From: Pseudoips prasinana | Lineage: Eukaryota; Arthropoda; Insecta; Lepidoptera; Nolidae | Direction of reading: 5' to 3' | Length of the DNA stretch: 64,000 nt | Assembly: GCA_951640165.1 (NCBI GenBank) | Contig: OX621252.1 | Coordinates: 27,115,934 to 27,179,933 of the forward strand | Shown: positions 13,501-19,500 of the stretch, in pieces | Position numbering within the stretch: position 1 is the first letter of the stretch | Layout: every line of letters starts with the position of its first letter | Position numbers and translations under genes: made by a program | Notes under the pieces: model-generated | The model's database searches: none | Told to the model about the DNA's origin: nothing | Seen by the model: only the letters and a program-made list of their open reading frames with translations

Positions 13501-16500
13501 CCAGACATTTACAGAAGATCATAAAACCATAATATATTTTGAAAGTCGTCTTTAAAAAATAATTAAAAGAAATTAAAATATATGAAATTCGACTGTTCAT
13601 AGTAAATGCATCAACTAATTATAATTCTTGAATTATATGTCACACGTTGTTCATTTTAATCGCTGCAAATGAAGCTTTTAATTACGTCCACTATTTATGC
13701 TACACCTTGTATATATCAGTTCAGCTGTTTCTAGAAATAAAGCCCATATATAGCAGTTCATCCTAATCATAATATTAACATAACAACTTGTAAATTGATC
13801 TACCGGTGTATATCATGCGAAACTTAACGGTAGAAATTCAAAGAGAAAATAAATAAAAAAAATGATTGGATGTCCGCCGGAAGATACGATTTATGATCTC
13901 CCTTGTTTTCATCATCATATTATCCGAAAGACCCAGTGTTGGACAAAGCCTCCCCTAAAGATCTCCACCATTGCCTCATTGCCGCTCTTGCGCTATTCCC
14001 CTTGTTATACAAGGGGGATATACAAGGTCCGTCATAATAATAATAATAATACCTTAATATAGACAGAACCATTGACAATATGTAGTAAAAATATTAGACT
14101 TAAACTAGATAATTAAACATAATTTCTTGACAATAACTTGATACGAGCTAGCTAAATATCATTGCTATAATAAAATAAATTTTATAAATGTTTTCATACA
14201 ATATGTACCTAAATATCTATGTTACTAGAAATAATAATGTATACAACTATATTACTACAAACATGTTCTGACTATTTACAAGCGCTTTTTTAAAGTCTAC
14301 GTGAATAAAAACCTTTTTTATTTATTTATTTATACCAGGATTCAATTTAGTCATTAGATTGGGAGTGATAAGCCATGCTGTGTGTGCGTGCGACTAATTA
14401 GTAGGCGACAGATATGGGATAGCACGCCGTATAATATATGGCCGTATATTATATCATTAGTCCGTCGCATGTTTCGATAAGTTTTTATATTAATTGACCA
14501 CTGTATATAATTACGTGTAACAATATTACTGTCAAATATTTTCAGTGTTAAAGATCATGAGAAAATTAATGAAAAAAAAATCGAGCGAGCTTTACAGTAG
14601 TATCTGGCATGTTATCACTTCATATAATAAAATTGAGATATATTTATTTATTTATTTGGGCAACCAGTAGTTGTTACATTGTTTCTTATGTCTAGCTTAT
14701 TAAGTACAAAAATGAACAACATTTTAAGGTGTCACAGTATGCGCATAAATTTCATAATAGTGACACAAGGAAACTGTCATGGAGGAACAAGTGTAATCTA
14801 TTTGCTAGTGAATTTTAATGGGAATATACAGTAAAAAGTGTGATTTCTTACAACAAACATAACCCAAAATGGGTATAAAGTGCTAATACATCTTGTGACA
14901 TAAGTTTTTAGTGGAACATAGACTTATAAATCAAGAAAATATCAGTTTTAAATCATTGAACAAAAATTAAACAATAAAAACAGTGATTGGAATTACGTGT
15001 TGAGATGAACGCGTAAGCGACGCGTATTTCATGGCGCTTCCGACCTTCTTGCCGGCAACATTCGCAACGGACTTGCTTTGAATTGAAGGACTGTGCCTCT
15101 AGGACGAGTTCCTGCAGTTTACTTACTCGATCACACGTACAGTTTCATCCCATACATTGAGCACCAGCGCCTCTCGTGGAAACTATTAAGAACTAAAACT
15201 CTGGTGCTCAATGTATGAGACGAAACTGTACGTGTGATCGAGTAAGTAAACTGCAGGAACTCGTGCTAGAGGCACTGTACGCTATTAACGCTTTACTGGG
15301 AGAATTCGGAATAGACGACAGTTGCTTTAGACATCGCTAGAAGCGCGTTATTGCTTGCTGCACATGGTGACAAGGCAGGTTTCTAACTGAGATCCATTTC
15401 TTTACGGCATGAACGACATTTTAACAAGCTTTTTGAATTAATATAAGACCTAGAATATTAATAAGTTCTAAGGCAATACGTGACTAATATACAAAGTGCT
15501 TAATATTGATACTTGGTGAATCATTGACAGTTACCTACATAAAATGACAGAACAAAATGTCAATACTCGTCTAAGAAGGGCACAATCTTATGATGTATCC
15601 AGAGATAAATATGATGAACTTAATACAACAAGTATCTTCGAGTCTACTATGCATAGTCTGCCAAACAATTCTATGGACGACTACGAAGTATTGGATTTAA
15701 AATTGCAAATAGAAAAAATACAGAGAGAGTTGAATGTGGCTCACAAAGAAATAGAGAACTTGCTGATGGAAAATAATAAGATAAAAACATCATTAGAAGA
15801 TAGTAATAAAAAAATTGCTATTCTAAAATCAACTGCTACTATGTTATCACCATCAAAAATAACTAGAAAATTGGTAACAAAAAATACACAAAATAAATGT
15901 GACAATAGTGAACAATTAGAAAAAAGAAACCCTAAACAAGTAAATGACATAAGCATAGAGGAAAATAAGGCTATTAAACAAAAAAGGATTTTAAAAAATG
16001 TCACTCAAAAGTCAAAAAATAGCAGAAAACAAAAATCTAAAACGGAGCTAACCATTGAGACAAAATTAGACATCGGTGATAACATAGAGAAAACGATAAC
16101 AAAACAGGACACACAAGACAAAAATGAAGAGTCAGACAACAAATCCCAAACCGAAAGTGGATTACACAACAAAGTAAGTTCAGCTGAAGAAAAAGTGGAA
16201 CTGCAAAATACTGTTGACGGTACTGCTACAAACACAGACAACGCGACGGCTGTGCAGAATAATACATCTACGGAGAATATTGTGATAGAAGTCAACGAAG
16301 ATAAACTGAACAAAAATACAAACATGGACGTACCAAAAACTGAAGACAAAGCCACACAGTGTGAGCTACACATAATGCCGGAATTATACTCTAATAATAT
16401 TAAACGTCCTGATCGAAGAACTAGACCTAAGCTATGTATAATTAGTGACAACAAGAGAAACGATATATGTAGCTTTATGGAAAATACTTTTGGTACATAT

Positions 16501-19500
16501 AACTACTGCCACTATAAGTATCCACATGCAAATATCGCAGTACTGCTTTGTGGTCTTGATAAAAAACTAAAAAACTTTGGACATAATGACTATTGTATTA
16601 TAATGATGGGAGAGATGGACTTTATCAGAACGAAGAACTATCATGACATTATTATTCTAATTAGACATACTTTACAAAAGATAGACTATACAAATGTTAT
16701 TCTTTGCCTACCAACATATAAATGTGGGAACTCCACAATTATTTATAATTTTCGAGTGGAAACCTTCAACAATTTGCTATATTTAGACAATTCAACATAT
16801 GAATATGCCTATTTACTCGATTCAAATGCTGATCTGAATCCTGACCACACTATGTTTTCTCAACTACTGGGTATATTAAATAATAATGGAATGAAAAATA
16901 TATTTTTCAACATTAAACTAACAATTTCTGAAATTGAGGCCGAAAAGTTTACTGTAAAATCTAGTTCTAGTGATAGTCAGCAACCAGGTGAGTTTTTTCG
17001 AGACTAAACAACATTTGTTAGAGCAAACAGATAAACAAGATGGTGAGTTATGTACTCATATTGCTAGTTTAAATATCTTTCACCAAAATTTGTGTGGTCT
17101 TAGAAACAAGAAAGATGAATTTGAAATGTATTTAGAGGAATTTATTGAACACAATACACTACATTATATATGTATTAGTGAACACTTTCTCAATGAAGCT
17201 CTAGCCTCGCTTATGAGTTTTAAACACTATACAATTGTATCATATAATACTAGAATTAATAAACAGAGGGGTGGTACTCTGATTCTTGCCCACAAAGACA
17301 GGGACTGTGAAGAAGTAAAAATATGTAGGCAATTGTATAAACAAGACGGTTTTGAAATAACTGGAATTAAAGACGCACAAACGGGCATCCACATTTGTTG
17401 TTGTTACCGTAGCCCTTACGACAAAAATCTCGATATATTTTTTAAAAGCCTTGAAACACTTCTAGAATTATTTTTTGACAAGAAATGCTTTATCTGCGGT
17501 GATTTCAATATAGATCTTCTCGTAAACTCGAAGAAAAAGAATGACCTTATGAATCTATTACAATGTTATAATTTCAGAGCTCTTATTAACTGTACTACTT
17601 ACAGACGTAATGACTCGCAATCTTGCTTGGATAATATTTTAACAAACTTGACGGATGAATTTATTTTAGACTGTGTAATTGACCATAACGGTTTGGCTGA
17701 CGGACGTGCCGGTTTAGTTTGTAAAACACAATATGAAAGCATAAATCTTAAGGGACGTGTCTCATCCGTGCCCACATATATTTTTAAACGCCTTTTCACA
17801 TCTGCAAATAAAAAACGATTTAGAAATTCACTTCTTTTGCAAAATTGGAATGTTATGGGAATAAATACGTTCCTTACTAAGTTTAACACAACCTTCCAAG
17901 GAAATTTCAAGAAACAGAAAACAATTATTAAGGTTAATAGTGATTCCACTATAAAATGGGTCACAAAAGGCATAAAAGTTGCTAGTAAAATGAAACGCTT
18001 CTTATGCAACGGTAAGAAAAATAATTGTGATATGTCATTGAAAAATTATATACATAATTATATTAAAACATTTAGAAAAGTGATGACAAAAGCAAAAAAG
18101 TTAGCTGTTCAATCATTTTTAACGAGGTCTAAAAATATATGTAAAGATGCCTGGAAAATTGTAAATGATCATAGAAACAAGAGTAGAAAACCAAAAAAGA
18201 AATCCTATTTACATATTATTACGGAGAAGTTTTGTACGTCGGACCCCTTGAAAATTGTGGATATATTTGCCTCACAATTTGATTATGATGATATTATAAA
18301 TTCAGATTGCAAAAATGCGGTAGAATATCTTAGGAAAAATACTCCTAGAATTGAAAATGATATGGTTTTAGATTTGGTTACACCTAGAGAAGTTAACAGT
18401 GTCGTGAGTAAAATGGAAAATAAAATATCATGTGGGTATGACGAAGTTCCGATTTCAGTAATCAAAGAAAACATAGACCTATTAGCTGATCCGTTATCCA
18501 ACTTTTATAATGCCTGCATTAATAAAGGGATATTTCCTGACCAGTTAAAAATTTCCAAAATTGTGCCAGTCCATAAAAAGGGTTCCAAAAAGGATCCTAA
18601 AATGTATAGACCCATATCGTTATTACCCACTTTGACGAAGTTATTTGAAAAACTCCTAAAAAGGAGATTACTTAGACATTTAAATATAAATAGAATAATT
18701 AGCCCTCGCCAGTTTGGATATTTGACTAATGTAGGAACTTTGGACGCGATTGATAACTTAATTAATGACGTAGTTGAAAAACTAAACGAAAAGAAAAAAG
18801 TAATAGGAATATTTTTAGATTTAAGTACTGCTTTCGATACAATAAATCACGATTTATTATTAGAAAAATTAGAACACTATGGAGTTAGGGGAATCGCTAA
18901 ACAACTTTTTACGTCATATCTGCAAAACAGACAAATGTTTGTTGAAATTAGAGCAAATAGTGAAGAAAAAGTAGGGGACCTTAAAATACAATGTAATAAA
19001 ACATATAAATCAAAGTTAACCAAAATTAAAGCTGGTGTCCCCCAAGGTTCCATACTTGGGCCTATACTTTTTATTATATTCATAAATGACCTAATAAATC
19101 ACATGATAAATAAAATGAATCACCAAATAAAGTTGAAGGTGTATGCTGATGATACGAATGCCATTATATCGGCTGATAATATAATAGATTTAAACATAAG
19201 AGTCAATGAATCAATCGATGCCTTTTATGATTGGTTTACTGCTAATAGCTTGGCAGTAAACACCAAAAAAACAAATTTAATGTTGTTTCAATCAACAAGC
19301 AAAATTTCAGATAGTGTAGACTGCTATAAAAATGGAAACCGTTTAAATACAGTGGAAACAGTAAAATTTTTAGGAGTTCACTTGGATTACTTGCTCAACT
19401 GGCAAAATGAGTTGTTAAACATAGAAAGTGGAATTAGTTCGGCGTGTTATTTGCTCAGGAGTCTTCGAGATGTAGTCCATCCTGAACAACTGAAAACTGT

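Noticed and set aside
16005..16454. Long hydrophobic minus-strand frame
   Set aside because: It is the antisense of the Lys/Glu/Asn-rich linker of LINE ORF1, a composition shadow.
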